Source: Cichorium intybus (taxonomy: Eukaryota > Streptophyta > Magnoliopsida > Asterales > Asteraceae). From it: a stretch of DNA of 64,000 nucleotides. Shown here one piece after another: positions 24,204 through 35,162 of this stretch (positions are counted from its first letter, which is position 1; each line of letters starts with the position of its first letter). The stretch is from the NCBI GenBank assembly GCA_023525715.1, contig CM042013.1, forward strand, positions 76,801,494 to 76,865,493, read 5' to 3'. The notes beneath the pieces were generated by a model. It did no database searches. It was given only the letters and a program-made list of their open reading frames with translations, and was not told the origin of the DNA. A program made the translations under genes and the position numbers.

Positions 24204-25198
24204 CTATCCTGAATGCGGCCTAGTTAACTTGAGCCATCCTTTTAGCACATCGGGTATAGCGGGCAATGCCATCCATGCTTCTCGCGTATTCTTAGACCCA
24301 GAGAATATGTGAAACGCAGTTAGGAATAAAGGGTCAGTTGGGTCTAATTCAAGTATCTTTAACTTCTCATGACACTCATCAATTGTTGGCCCATCATTGC
24401 CTTTAATCAATATTTGCAAAGCTTTTTGCATGTCTCTTGCCAAGTCATCATGATTGATAGAAGTTTTTGTGGTTTTAGCCTTCTTACTCGGTCTAGCAAT
24501 AGTTGGAGAAGGCTCGTGGGTTGGAGAAACTGGATCAACTGTGTCACTGGGATGTGGATCAACATAAGGCTCAGGAGTTGGTTCGGTTGGATGATTGGAA
24601 GTTCCATCATCTTTCATGTTATCGAAGGAGTTGTCTGTAATCTGAAGAACTGGGAGTGGGACACGGCGACAAGAAGATGACCCAGCCGCCGATGTGGTTT
24701 GGGCCGGGGTGTACCTGTAGCTACCAGTAGCACTACGACCATCAAACAAAGTTGCACAAAGTTCTGGATAAAGCAATGGGTGTGTTTTTAATGACGCGGC
24801 TTTCGGATGTCCCTAAACCAAAATTTATAAACTAATATAAGAATATGTTCCAATATTGGAGTTAACCGATTAAAAATTAGACATAAGCATACCTTTTTAA
24901 ATTCTTCCCACTCCTCGTTCGTTAAGGTAAAAGTGTTTGTTTGAGAATTGTAGATGTTTCCCATTTTGTTTCTCAAATAAGCCCATCCTACATACTTGGC
25001 TTTTAGATTGTCGTAAGCATTTTTCAATTTTTTTTGACTTAATTCAAGACCAAACCGTTCTTGTAGAACGTTTCCTAACTTATTCCATGATTCTTTGTGC
25101 AAACTTAAGCCTCTCCTACCCACCCTAGTCACTTCTTCAATGCACGTGTCTAACAAGCATTTTAGTTGCTCGTTAGTTCATTGATGCTTTTCACCCAT
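24204..25198 (-). pseudogene. Myb/SANT-like Harbinger partner gene with nonsense codon 7
   Basis: In PIF/Harbinger elements a trihelix/Myb-like protein binds the ends and helps bring in the transposase. Exon 1 is 25198-24893 and exon 2 24812-24204, with an 80-bp GT-AG intron joined in phase; together 304 codons. The DNA-binding part reads LLDTCIEEVTRVGRRGLSLH, WNKLGNVLQERFGLELSQKK and YVGWAYLRNKMGN, followed by ELCATLFDGRSATGS and a Lys/Thr-rich nuclear-signal-like segment (PSKKAKTTKTS). The natural start MGEKHQ is followed at codon 7 (25180-25178) by TGA where the family has Trp of the W-T-N-E-Q-L motif, consistent with one TGG to TGA change. The remaining frame is otherwise open. Confidence 0.8.
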
Positions 25199-26135
25199 TT
25201 AAATAAGCTACATATAATCCAAATAAACCAAATTCAGCAACGAAAAAAATCATCAATAAACAACAACAAAAACCTAAACAACAAGAATTTCACCAACAAT
25301 TTCAGCAATTATAAGCACAAAATCAGCAACAAACCACCAATAAACAACATCAAAAACTCATTAATTCTAAAATCAGCCCTAAACAAGAATTTCAGCAACA
25401 ATATCAGCCAATTTCAGGATGAAATTCAACAACAAATAACTCATTAATTCTAAAATCAGCCCTAAACAATAATTTCAGCAACAATTTCAGCCCTAAACAA
25501 CAAGAATTTCGAAATTAAGGATCAAAATCAACAACAATTTCAGCCCTAAATACTTGGCTTTCAGCAACAAATCAGGAAAAGCAATTTTAGGATCAAAAAT
25601 CTGAAATCAGAAACCATCATTTGCAATAGAGGGTTCAATAAGAAAGATGAGTGACATGGGAAGTAATTTCATGAACAAGAATCACCCAAAAACGAGCAGG
25701 AAATAACAGATTCGTAGGAGAAAAGTAGGAGAAAGAAGTCGGATGTGTGCAGCCCCATACCTGTGACTGTTTGTGCCGGAGTAGGAGACGGATTGTGCAG
25801 CGACGGGAGGCAGCGACATCGCCGGAGGAGCGCCGGAGGGGCGCCGGAGGTGCGGCGGAGGGAGCAGGCAGGAAGGTCAGGCGGCGATCGAGAGAGAAGA
25901 CGGGCAAAGAGTGTACGCGATTTGTTTCTTTAGGGCACGGACGATTTTTTTATTTTTACAGAGGTTAAAAGTGAGTGTTTTACCACTTCTAGCATAAGAG
26001 GACACGCAGACCTTTTAAGGTCTGCGGGCTGCAAAAAAACAAACACACTGCGGGATCAAAATGTCTGCGCGGGTCTGCGAGGTTGAAGACAAAAGAGTTT
26101 AGAAGCTCTTTTTATAAAAAACAAACACACCCTAA

Positions 26136-28493
26136 GAAAATTGATGCCGACAGAATATGATCTGAGGATGTCACCGATGGAAACTCAATCGGAGACGCTG
26201 GAGGTCTGCTACCTTCGGATGTTAGAACTTAGAATTGAGAATCAAAGGGAGAGAAAAGAGCAGTGAACAGACGTGCGATGGGAATACCGGAATAGGACAC
26301 GGGTGAAAAAGGGAAGGTTGAAGATGATGAATACAACGCCTTATTGACTATGTAAGTCAACATACCCATCGGATACGGCTTCTCTAGCCTTCGGATCGGT
26401 TCACAGCCCAACAGCCCCTTCGGATCTCATCACCATCAGACACTCCAAAACCCTTTTAGCCCAAACCCATACGAACCCAAACATTAAACCCATTAAACCC
26501 AATTCCTTAACCCATTTTAAACCAAATTCAACCCCCCATTTTTAAACAAAACCAAACCCCCATTTGCAAAATTTCGAACCCACAAATTAACAATTTTTTT
26601 TGGTGAACAATAAACAATAACAAAGATGAACAAGAACACGGAAAATTTTTGAACTCCATGATTCATACTATCTTTTCGATGCAATTGCCGAATTTTTGGG
26701 CATTGACGAATACCTTCAAGTCGAAGGGGAGCTTTTATTGAATTTTCCTGATTTAGCGCATTGTCATATTTAGCGGGTTATTTCACGATCACATCTTTTG
26801 AAGACTAATGACATGTTGAGGGGGAGCTTTTCACGTATATGAGGCGATCGGATTTCGATTATGAAGTGGGTTTACTTGATGTTGCGGATATCCTCTATAG
26901 CACGGTTCTTATCATGCCATTATCTCCACGACTCGTTTTGTAGATTATAGACGTTTAGAGATTCGAGGATTTTCTTCTACACCATTTGTTGTCATCATCT
27001 TCGGTTCCGCTAGTGCTCATTTGCCATCTTGCAACACATCATCCATTCCGCTCTTTGAGGGGGAGATTTTTGGGATACAAAGGCCCTTCATGGATTGATG
27101 CTTGGCAAACTTGGTCGACTCGCATTAAGATTGTGTTTATTGGGTCTTGCCCTATTTTGGTGGCCTATCTATATATAGTCTAGTTCTAGTCATTTGTTAG
27201 GCAGAGCTTACAATGTGAGGTGTTTGTATTATGCCCATTCCTAGTGATTGGAGCAATATCTTTTGTACGTCTCACATATTTGATATCATTCGTCACTTTA
27301 GATATTTGTTTCGATCTTTACGTTATTATTATTCCGCACACATCAACTCCGACTTTACAACCCCGATTGGCACCAGATATTCCATATCAACTAGGATAGG
27401 ATCCAAGTCACAGGTGGGTGATGCCCATAAACGAAAAACCGAGGAAGGGTCAAGGGCAGGGCCAGGTACCATTCACCAAACCACCCATCTCTATATTATG
27501 TTATATTTTCTGAATCAAAGGTTATAGCAGCTTATATGCTTACATGATTACTCTTAAGTTCTCTCTTGCTTGCTTGGATCATTAGTTTTTATGGCAAATT
27601 TAGTGTTAGGGTTTGGGAGGAATTATTGTTTCTGGAATCAAATGGTTTCCTAGATTGCTTGAAGGATTGTGTGATCATTATTTGAATATGATATTGCAAG
27701 CATATGTTTGTGTATCACGAAATCCAAGTTATGGGGATAATCCTTCAAGGAACAATTTCAAATCAATTCACTAATAAGAAATCATGAGCTAGGGATTTAT
27801 AGGAATATGAATTCTTTTGATTACCAAATATAAATATCAATCAGCATTTAAAGTTGATTTAATCCATAAATATAGAATGGCCGTTTGCAATAATTATCAT
27901 CAAATATAATCAGAAAATAATATTTTCCATAATGATTTGAGATTTCTTTAATATATTAAATTTCTTGGATAGGGGCTCTGCAAGGGGCGCTTACCCTTAG
28001 ACCTGTGCGACCCGTGCAAGGGGGTGCAGGCCCCTTGACCCTGTCATGTGGTAGAACTGAGATCACCAACATTCAGCTTTAGCTAGTAGATCATGTATAC
28101 CCTTTGTATTTTTTTTATTACAATGAAACCATTGTTCTCATGTACTTCTTCTCCATCCACATTAAATTTCTTATTTTTAATACAATACTTTTTCGTGTTC
28201 TTCTACAAAATTATTGTGTCCTACATGGAGGTACAAATGTGTGGGCACAAGAAAGTATATCATTTCTGAAACATTTTAAATGTGGAGTCATGAATCCACA
28301 TTCCAAAGCTGGTCGGCACTATATTGTCGCTTCTTAATCACTTGCCATTTTCATAGACCCCTTATTTTGTTGTGTACATATTAGCAGATAAGCAGGATCA
28401 TTCCTAAAATATTTGAGGCCCAAGACAAAATTCAAAAAAGAGACACCTCAAGTTACCAAAACGTATACTTTAATTACCAACATTTAATATGAT
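26136..28493. other. Unassigned right flank of Harbinger; degenerate repeats
   Basis: No intact gene. Three purine tracts of the form GAGGGGAGC or GAGGGGGAG followed by TTTT occur at about 26727, 26818 and 27058, like the tracts in front of retrotransposon 3' ends. Around 26663-26770 a weak frame reads LFDAIAEFLGIDEYLQVEGE before stops. At 27966-28040 a GC-rich island (GGGGCTCTGCAAGGGGCGC) stands out. 27640-27790 is related to 37780-37930. Confidence 0.4.
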
Positions 28494-28498
28494 AAATC

Positions 28499-29275
28499 TG
28501 TTGGATTAGGTGTCTAAGCCATGACTAATAATTAGTATTTACCTAATTAATAGCAGCATAGTCCATTTGGGTTGCCCTCATAGCTAGAGGTTTGATAGAA
28601 AGTCCACGAGAGAGAAAGATTGATTTATTATGTGATTAATAAATCAATAGAAATTAAATAAATAGTTTATTAATATATTAAAGTGATAATATATTAATTA
28701 GAAACTATATTAATTAATTAGAAATTAATCTGGAATTAATTGGAATTAATTTGGTGATTAATTTAATTAATTAAAGGTGCAGGGGCTGAATTGTAATTAT
28801 TCAATAGTTGAGTAGTGACAATTGAGGAAGGTTAGTGATTTTCGAAATCTATATATAGGATATATAATTTCGAAATTCATATATATGAAGAGATAAATAG
28901 CTTTGAATTGATAAGATAAAGGTTTATTTTGATTTGAATTCAAAAAGGTTTATCTCTAAGGTTTATATGGTTATCATTTGAAACCTATAAATAGGGAGCC
29001 CCATAGCCTCCAAATTTCGTGATTTTCTCCTCCCCAACTCTCTCTGGATTTCGCCAACTTCATAGCCTGGGTGTGATCTCATTTGAGGCATGACACTTGT
29101 GCTGCTTTGCTTCCAAGAAATCCTAAAAGGTTAGGTTTTCTGATTTTATTATTTTAGTTATTTTCTTATGGCCTTTAGGAATTTATTATATGTTCAATTA
29201 GAAGAAAACATAGATCCTTATAGGTTGCATGTGAACTTAGAGTTTTTAGTTCATCGATTTGCATAAAACCCTTCA
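28499..29275 (+). repeat. 5' LTR of copy D
   Basis: TGTTGGATTAGG...ACCCTTCA, 777 bp. A TATA box (CTATAAATAGGGAGCCCC) is near 28986. Confidence 0.92.
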
Positions 29276-29276
29276 G

Positions 29277-29288
29277 TGGTATCAGAGC
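29277..29288 (+). other. Primer-binding site of copy D
   Basis: TGGTATCAGAGC one base after the LTR. Confidence 0.92.
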
Positions 29289-29989
29289 TTTTTGGTTGTT
29301 TTCTTATTGAATTGCTATAATTGTTTTCCTAAAAATTAGGGTTTAAAGCTTATAAACCCTAATTTAGCCAAATCGATTTTAGGGTTAGGGTTTTGGAAAC
29401 CCTAGCCCCTCCCCTCTTTGATTTTCGATTTTCTCCTTAGGGTTTTAGAAGGCTTTCTATTTTTGGTAACTTTAATTATTTAAATGGATAACCATAAACC
29501 CATTATTTGTTAATTTCGAAAATTAAGGGGTTTAAGATAGGTTTAAATTAATTTTATTAATTTGTGATACCTATCTAGTTTTAATTAATTTAATTAATTG
29601 TTTAATTAAAAGATAATTAATGGTTTAATTTAATTTTAAATTTAGTAGTTTTAAATTTCAAAAAATTAAAAGATAAAATTAGGAATATTTTAAAAGTCTA
29701 AAATATTTGGATTTAATTAATTTAATAAATTGTTTAATTAAAAGATGAATTACATCATTTAAAGGTTTAATTTAATTTTAAATTTAATAGTTTAAATTTC
29801 CAATAAATTAAAAGATAAATCGGGAATATTTTAAAAGGTTTAAAATCCATCTTATATATATTATAATTAAAAATTAATATTATATGTATGAGATAATTGG
29901 TCAGTCAAATCAATAGTATGCCTCATTCAGGAATCTGGTCTATAAGGAGGGTATAAGTAAACTGCCTATAAAATGGCGGTTGAATGGTG

Positions 29990-30537
29990 TCCACTCTCAC
30001 CTACCGCTCTCTTGATCAGTGGAGGGTCGTTAGCCAAACGGGTTTGATAAGACAACTTAATCTCATTAAAAGTATAATGTTATTAATGAAAAGTACAAGA
30101 ACAGTTTTATAAAATCTCAAACCTAGTTACTTTAGGAAAAATGTGAATAGATGCTAACCCATGAAATTGCACATTACTCTTTATGAAACATTAGTGGAGC
30201 GTGTGTGGTTTACCGGCACACTAATAGGGGTTTATAAAGTGTGGTAATGGGTTTCTCATGATTTATCATTGTTGATGGAGCGCGTGTGGTTAACTGGCAC
30301 ATCAATTAGAGATGATAAATGACATTGAGGTTACCGAGCATATTTGCATGGTTATTCACATCCAGTTTGTGATCCTCGGCATCCCAGTCACAAACAGTGA
30401 AGCAAATCCGAGATTAAACATGCCATTGAACAGTTCAATGAATCTCAACAGATCTAGGAATTTCATAAGATGAAATTGATAAGTGTTTTATCTACCTTAA
30501 TGACCATTATGTTGTGATTACGGCATCCCTCTTCACA
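29990..30537 (+). other. Leader hairpin modules of copy D
   Basis: Five hairpins in 550 bp upstream of gag: TCCACT/AGTGGA (29990-30023); ATTAGTG/CACTAAT (30190-30225) and TTGATG/CATCAA (30272-30305), both enclosing a GAGCGyGTGTGG...GGCA loop; GTTTGTGA/TCACAAAC (30365-30395) enclosing CTCGGCATCC; TGTGA/TCACA (30513-30537) enclosing CGGCATCCC. All but the first GAGCG module (half-deleted in copy B) are retained in copies A and B. Confidence 0.8.
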
Positions 30538-30636
30538 TCATAGTTGGGGTATTTTGGATCCTAGCCCTATTAAATAACTTATTGGGTAATTATTTAAAAG
30601 GATCAATTAAACTAATAAATTTTGTTTCTTTTATAG

Positions 30637-31428
30637 ATGTCAAGTGTCAATTCTCCTCCTTGCCTTCCTTCACCCATTTCTGAGAGCCTTAGAAAGCACC
30701 TGCCAAATATGGAAAGGCTGACTGGCCTGAACTGTAAGGAATGGCTTCGCAGTTGAAGACTGGTTCTCGCTATTACTGGCAAGCTACAACTCATTAAGTA
30801 TCTAATCCCGGTTCCACCAGAACAAGTCATCATAAAAAGTCTTAATGATGAGCATAACTTCTTAGTTGATGAATCTGAAGAAATTCATGACCTTATGCTA
30901 TTGACCATTGACCCTAAGTTCCACAGGGATTTTATATCCCTGGGGCCATATGAGTTTATGCAATCGGTTGAGGAAAGGTTCCAAAAACCAATTGAAGAGG
31001 AACGAGCTAGGATCTTCAAAAGACTTGCAGAGTGCAAGCTAAAAGAAGGAAGTAGCATCGATTCGCATGTTCTTCAGATTGAAGCATACATAGGCGAATT
31101 GTACCAATTTGGTTACTCCATGAGTCAGGAGATGAGTGTGGACATCCTACTCGCTTCGATGACTAGTATGTACGATCTGTTCATTCAGACGTATAGAAAG
31201 GAAGGCCAGCAAAAGACTTTTATGGAAATGCATCCAGTGTTGACTTTATACGAGTCTCTCATGGACAGGCATAGCTCCATTGGGTCAACTACTTCTGGAT
31301 TGAGTCCGGTGAAGAGACACAGCACGAAACGATCCAGATCGTCTGGACATGTCTCAAACTGGGAATCCATAGGATCGGATACAGTCACGGAAAGATTGGA
31401 AGACGCTCCAAGGTCAGAATCTTTTTGA
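30637..31428 (+). pseudogene. gag: Copia-type gag of copy D with one in-frame stop
   Basis: The frame opens at ATG 30637 with MSSVNSPPCLPSPISESLRK and runs to a stop at 31428, 264 codons. It contains a single internal stop, TGA at 30754-30756 (codon 40, likely a former TGG Trp after the WLRS segment). The 30895-31428 part is fully open and includes LLTIDPKFHRDF, EERARIFKRLAECKLKEGS, HVLQIEAYIGELY and LTLYESLM, the helical capsid-like core of plant Copia Gag. No CCHC zinc knuckle is visible; the C terminus is basic and Ser-rich (KRHSTKRSRSSGH). Downstream, near 31520-31590, only a blurred protease remnant remains. It would package element RNA if translated, possibly by readthrough, but that is untested. 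Confidence 0.8.
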
Positions 31429-31429
31429 A

Positions 31430-34400
31430 AGCTCAGGTACATCTAAAAACCTCAAAACTCCTTATATATAATTCCTTGATGCATGATGTGATAGTCACAT
31501 TTTGGTTTGCATGCAGGGAATCAGTAGGGTACGGGACTTTGGCGCATAGGAGCAATTTTGGATTGGATCTCCAGCTCATGCAGTTTTGAAGTTTAGTTAG
31601 ATATTACAATCATGTTATTAGCTTATTAGATGCAAGCGACATTGTTTGTCATATAGTACATTATTCAAAGATATTTTTCGGTTTTATAAAATGTTAATTT
31701 TTCCTTTAATACATGTTTATTTGATTTATCCTTGAAATATTGTATGAGTGTGTTAATTGCATGAATGACAATGATTTAAATGTTGATGCGTCCAAGGTGT
31801 TTGGATTCATAATTGTGCTCTCTATGATTGTTAAAAGTAACTTTATAAGGATCAATTTTTCAACCAAAGGTCCAGTTGGACAGGACTTTGGAATCATTTG
31901 ACTTAGAGTCACATGATGAATTGAGTTCTTAATAAAAACATGTGTGGCAAGAAATGAATCACCCAAAGATCCAGTTGGACAGGACTTTGGAATCATTTGA
32001 CTTAGAGTCACATGATGATTAAGTTCCTTATAAAGCACATGTGGCAAGAAATGAATCACCCAAAGATCCAGAGGATAGGATTTTGGAATCAGTTGACTTA
32101 GAGTCAAGTGATGATTGCAAGTCTTGAACAAAATTAACAAAGTCATAAATTTACATAGAGATGTAAAAGACGTCAAGATCATGAGCAACGGACACAACAC
32201 TTGATGTGTATTGCTCGAATATTCAAATAGAACACAATTGCTTATACTTCACGGTATTTCTCAATCAGTATGACGAATATGGCTTCACTTATCAGAATAA
32301 GCGATTGAATTGAAACATTGAACAGTTCAAGGACTTCAAAGGAAGTATGAGATCCGCAGAACCTTAGTGACATCATAAACTGAAAAATGTCTCACAGTCC
32401 AGGGTCTTGTAGTGTTCATCCGAACCTCATGACTGGTCTGAACATGATCAGCAATGTCGTTTCATTGGCTATCCCGCTACAACTGTAAAAGAAGAGCTCT
32501 TTTAGAAAGAACTCATGTTCTAAAGAAACAGTGGGAGTTGGGACAGTCCTGAATGAGTTCAGGATTAGCTAAGTGAAAAAACCTTTAGTCATCACTAGGC
32601 TTGGAGCAGAAATCAGATTTCTGTTTTACAACTGACATAATCTTCTCTTGACCAATAGTATTGATCACCATCATAAGTAGTTATCATAAGTAGTTATGAT
32701 CGGGGTGACATACCGATTGGTGGTAAAACACTATAGTTGGTACGGATTTACAATCCGACTACTTGGAAGCATTGGTGAGCCCGGTTGCTGCCAAACAAGA
32801 GAACCTTAGGGCGAGACACAGTCTATGTGAAAATTTGATTGGTTTTACACCTGGTCTAAAAACCAATGGGAGTAACTGAATCATCAAAAGAAAGAAACAT
32901 GGATAGATACATACCTTCAGAACATCTGGTTGAGTGAGACGATACTCAGAGTCAAGTAATTGATTCTGAGAGAAGCACTCTCAATAGAAGATGAAATCCG
33001 AAAGGATACTGCATTGCACATTGTGAATCGTTAGTGGAGCGCGTGTGGATCACCGGCACACTAATATGGACTCATAAAGAGTGTCCCAGTACAAAGGTAC
33101 ATGGGCCCGGGATTACCCCATGGGCATCTCCCAAGAAAGGATATTCATATTCTCAAAAATATGCCCAAGGATTGGATTTTGAGAAAGGACTAAAAGATTT
33201 CCATTAAGATGTCAAAAAGGTTTGGATTCTCAAAATGTGCCAAAAGTCCTGGATTTTGTGAATAGTCCATAACCGTGTCAAAGCCAGTGGGAGTGTCGCT
33301 ATTATCTACTATCTCCATATGTGGGTTACATACTGTTTCTAGGAAACGTCTCTTTTCATTACAAAGTGTAACGACTTGGTCTTAAGAGACGGATCGCTAT
33401 GAAAGACTTAATAGAAATATGGCATACTCAGGTGGTTGTAAACGTCTATGAGATAGATCGAAACTCTGCCAATATGATCTTGATGAGATTCAAGATGCAT
33501 AGCCCCATGAAAGGAGTTTTCCATCATTGCAAAGTGTGATGACTTGGCATGAAAGAAATAAAGAAGGTGCAACATACTCACGTAACTCACAGACATCTAT
33601 TGGATAGATGAAATCGCCAGCATAGACCTAGCCATTGTAAGCATGATCTTGATAAGATTCAAGATGCATGAGAAGAGTCTTCGAAAGGAAATAGTTTTTC
33701 GAAAATCATGACACAAGGATTATAAATAATCTTTGGATTCCGAAAGGGTTTGGAATAAGATTAGATCGGGTTCAACAAGTTTCTTGGATCGATCAAAATA
33801 TCATGAACATATTCTGATGACTTGATGCTTAGGGCATAGTAAGTTGGATTCAGGACATTGTCTGGCTGGGAATACTGGATGGTTTGTTTGAACTCACGTG
33901 AGAATTCATTGGAAATGATTGGGGTGAAAGTAATAGTATAAATTTGAAAGATTTTTCAAAGTGGTAATTATTAACATCAGGACATGATGTTAAAAGACTT
34001 CATGGTTAAAGAATCTCGTTGGTATTCTGATGGAGCGCGTGTGGTTCACCGGCACATCATAGCACCTCGAAATAGTCTTAGGGTGCAGTCAAGTAGACTA
34101 AATACCCAGAGAACCATAGGAAGTCATAGTACACATTACGAGAATAGAGTTAGGAGAGAAAAAAACCGGATAACATATTGAGATATCATCGGAAGAGCAT
34201 CCGATTGGATCATCTGCAGTAAAGTGCATCAGTATAAGATAATTTGGGTACATAGAAAGAGTGAAAGGTTCATAAAGACATAGCTATAAAATTAGAATTG
34301 AAAGTTTAAAAGAAATCTTGAAACTGATAATAGTTTATGACAAGATCCGACTTGGTGATTACCTTGTGGAGACTTGGTAATAAGCAGGAGTAGCTGCCAG

Positions 34401-35151
34401 TCAGATATTTATGTTTCGCTTTCGCATGTTTTACTTCCCGAATAATTTAATTATTCAGAAAGGTCTACAGTCGCTCATACTTTGGGAAGTAAGTGTTGAA
34501 TCAAGACTGTCATCAATTGGTTTGTAGACTATCCAAGGAGTTAAACATAGCAATGGGATTGCTACAACATTCATGAGTACTTAGAAATAGAGATTTGAGT
34601 ATTGGATAAACCCATGCTCAAAGAATTGCTTCATGGATTACATCACAAGCAATTTTGAGACGCTAATATCTTATGATCTTGAAGTGGAGAGATATGAGTT
34701 ATAATTTACAAGCCAGTTGTTCATTGATAATACGAAAACGCATCGGTAACTCGATGTTATAAACCTGTTGTGAATGATTTGACTGGTAAAAGATATAAGC
34801 ATATCAGTCGAAGATTATTCGTTCCTTGACCCTGATGGGTAACAGATATCTGTAGGCCTCTCGATGATTTTGAAGTTGACTAAAGTGCTGGCCAGCCTGG
34901 ACTAAATTGATGTGTTCAATTAGAAGTCCTAAAGTCATAAGCAGAATCAGAAATCGGGAAACAGAGTATCGGACAGAGATTGATCTCAATCCATGTCTCG
35001 TGTCTGAAAATATCTTGTTGGACGAAGGATCATATGATCACTTATCTATGGACAGAACTGACTGGGTCAGAGTTCGGCAGCAGTTTCTAGGAAGCTACAG
35101 TTTGCTGATTAATTAGAGGTTAAATTAGTAATTATAGTCATAGACTTATCC
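31430..35151 (+). other. Non-coding structured interior of copy D
   Basis: No conserved coding sequence. Hairpins include GAGCAA/TTGCTC (32183-32216), CTTAT-CAGA-ATAAG (32288-32301), TTGAACAGTTCAA (near 32316-32332), GTTAGTG/CACTAAT around GAGCGCGTGTGG (near 33031-33066), ATCTTG/CAAGAT (near 33476-33497), TGATG/CATCA around GAGCGCGTGTGG (near 34028-34060) and ATTACC/GGTAAT (near 34357-34380). Confidence 0.7.
31862..32120 (+). repeat. Three tandem ~98-bp palindrome units (copy D)
   Basis: Units begin about 99 and 97 bp apart. They contain GTCCAGTTGGAC (31870-31881), ATCCAGTTGGAC (31969-31980) and ATCCAGAGGAT (32066-32076), each followed by TGGAATCA and a TTGACTTAGAGTCA palindrome. The long minus-strand frame at 31706-32200 arises from this repetition and is not considered coding. 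Confidence 0.8.
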
Positions 35152-35162
35152 AAGTGGGAGAC
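35152..35162 (+). other. Polypurine tract of copy D
   Basis: AAGTGGGAGAC immediately before the 3' LTR. Confidence 0.75.

Larger units (their letters stand above)
22371..26132 (-). mobile_element. PIF/Harbinger DNA transposon, two-gene type
   Basis: Terminal inverted repeats GGTGCTGTTTGTTTTT (22371) and, reverse-complemented from the right end, GGGTGTGTTTGTTTTT (26132) are flanked by TAA on both sides (22368-22370 and 26133-26135). That is the three-base duplication of the PIF/Harbinger superfamily. Inside are a DDE transposase gene and a Myb/SANT-like gene, both on the minus strand, the two proteins these elements need. Subterminal GTCTGCAG/GTCTGCGG words cluster at both ends. The transposase appears open, but the Myb-like gene has a premature stop, so the copy may be unable to move by itself. 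Confidence 0.88.

Noticed and set aside
30190..30225. Hammerhead ribozyme (retrozyme) in the TR-GAG hairpins
   Set aside because: The conserved CUGAUGA and GAAA boxes with the three-way junction are not arranged as required; only TGATG words occur.
31862..32120. CRISPR-like array
   Set aside because: Units are contiguous ~98-bp repeats in a retrotransposon, with no spacers between short identical repeats and a plant nuclear context.
31706..32200. 164-codon minus-strand frame with internal repeats
   Set aside because: The repeats are the ~98-bp palindrome units; the frame is not kept in copies A or B.
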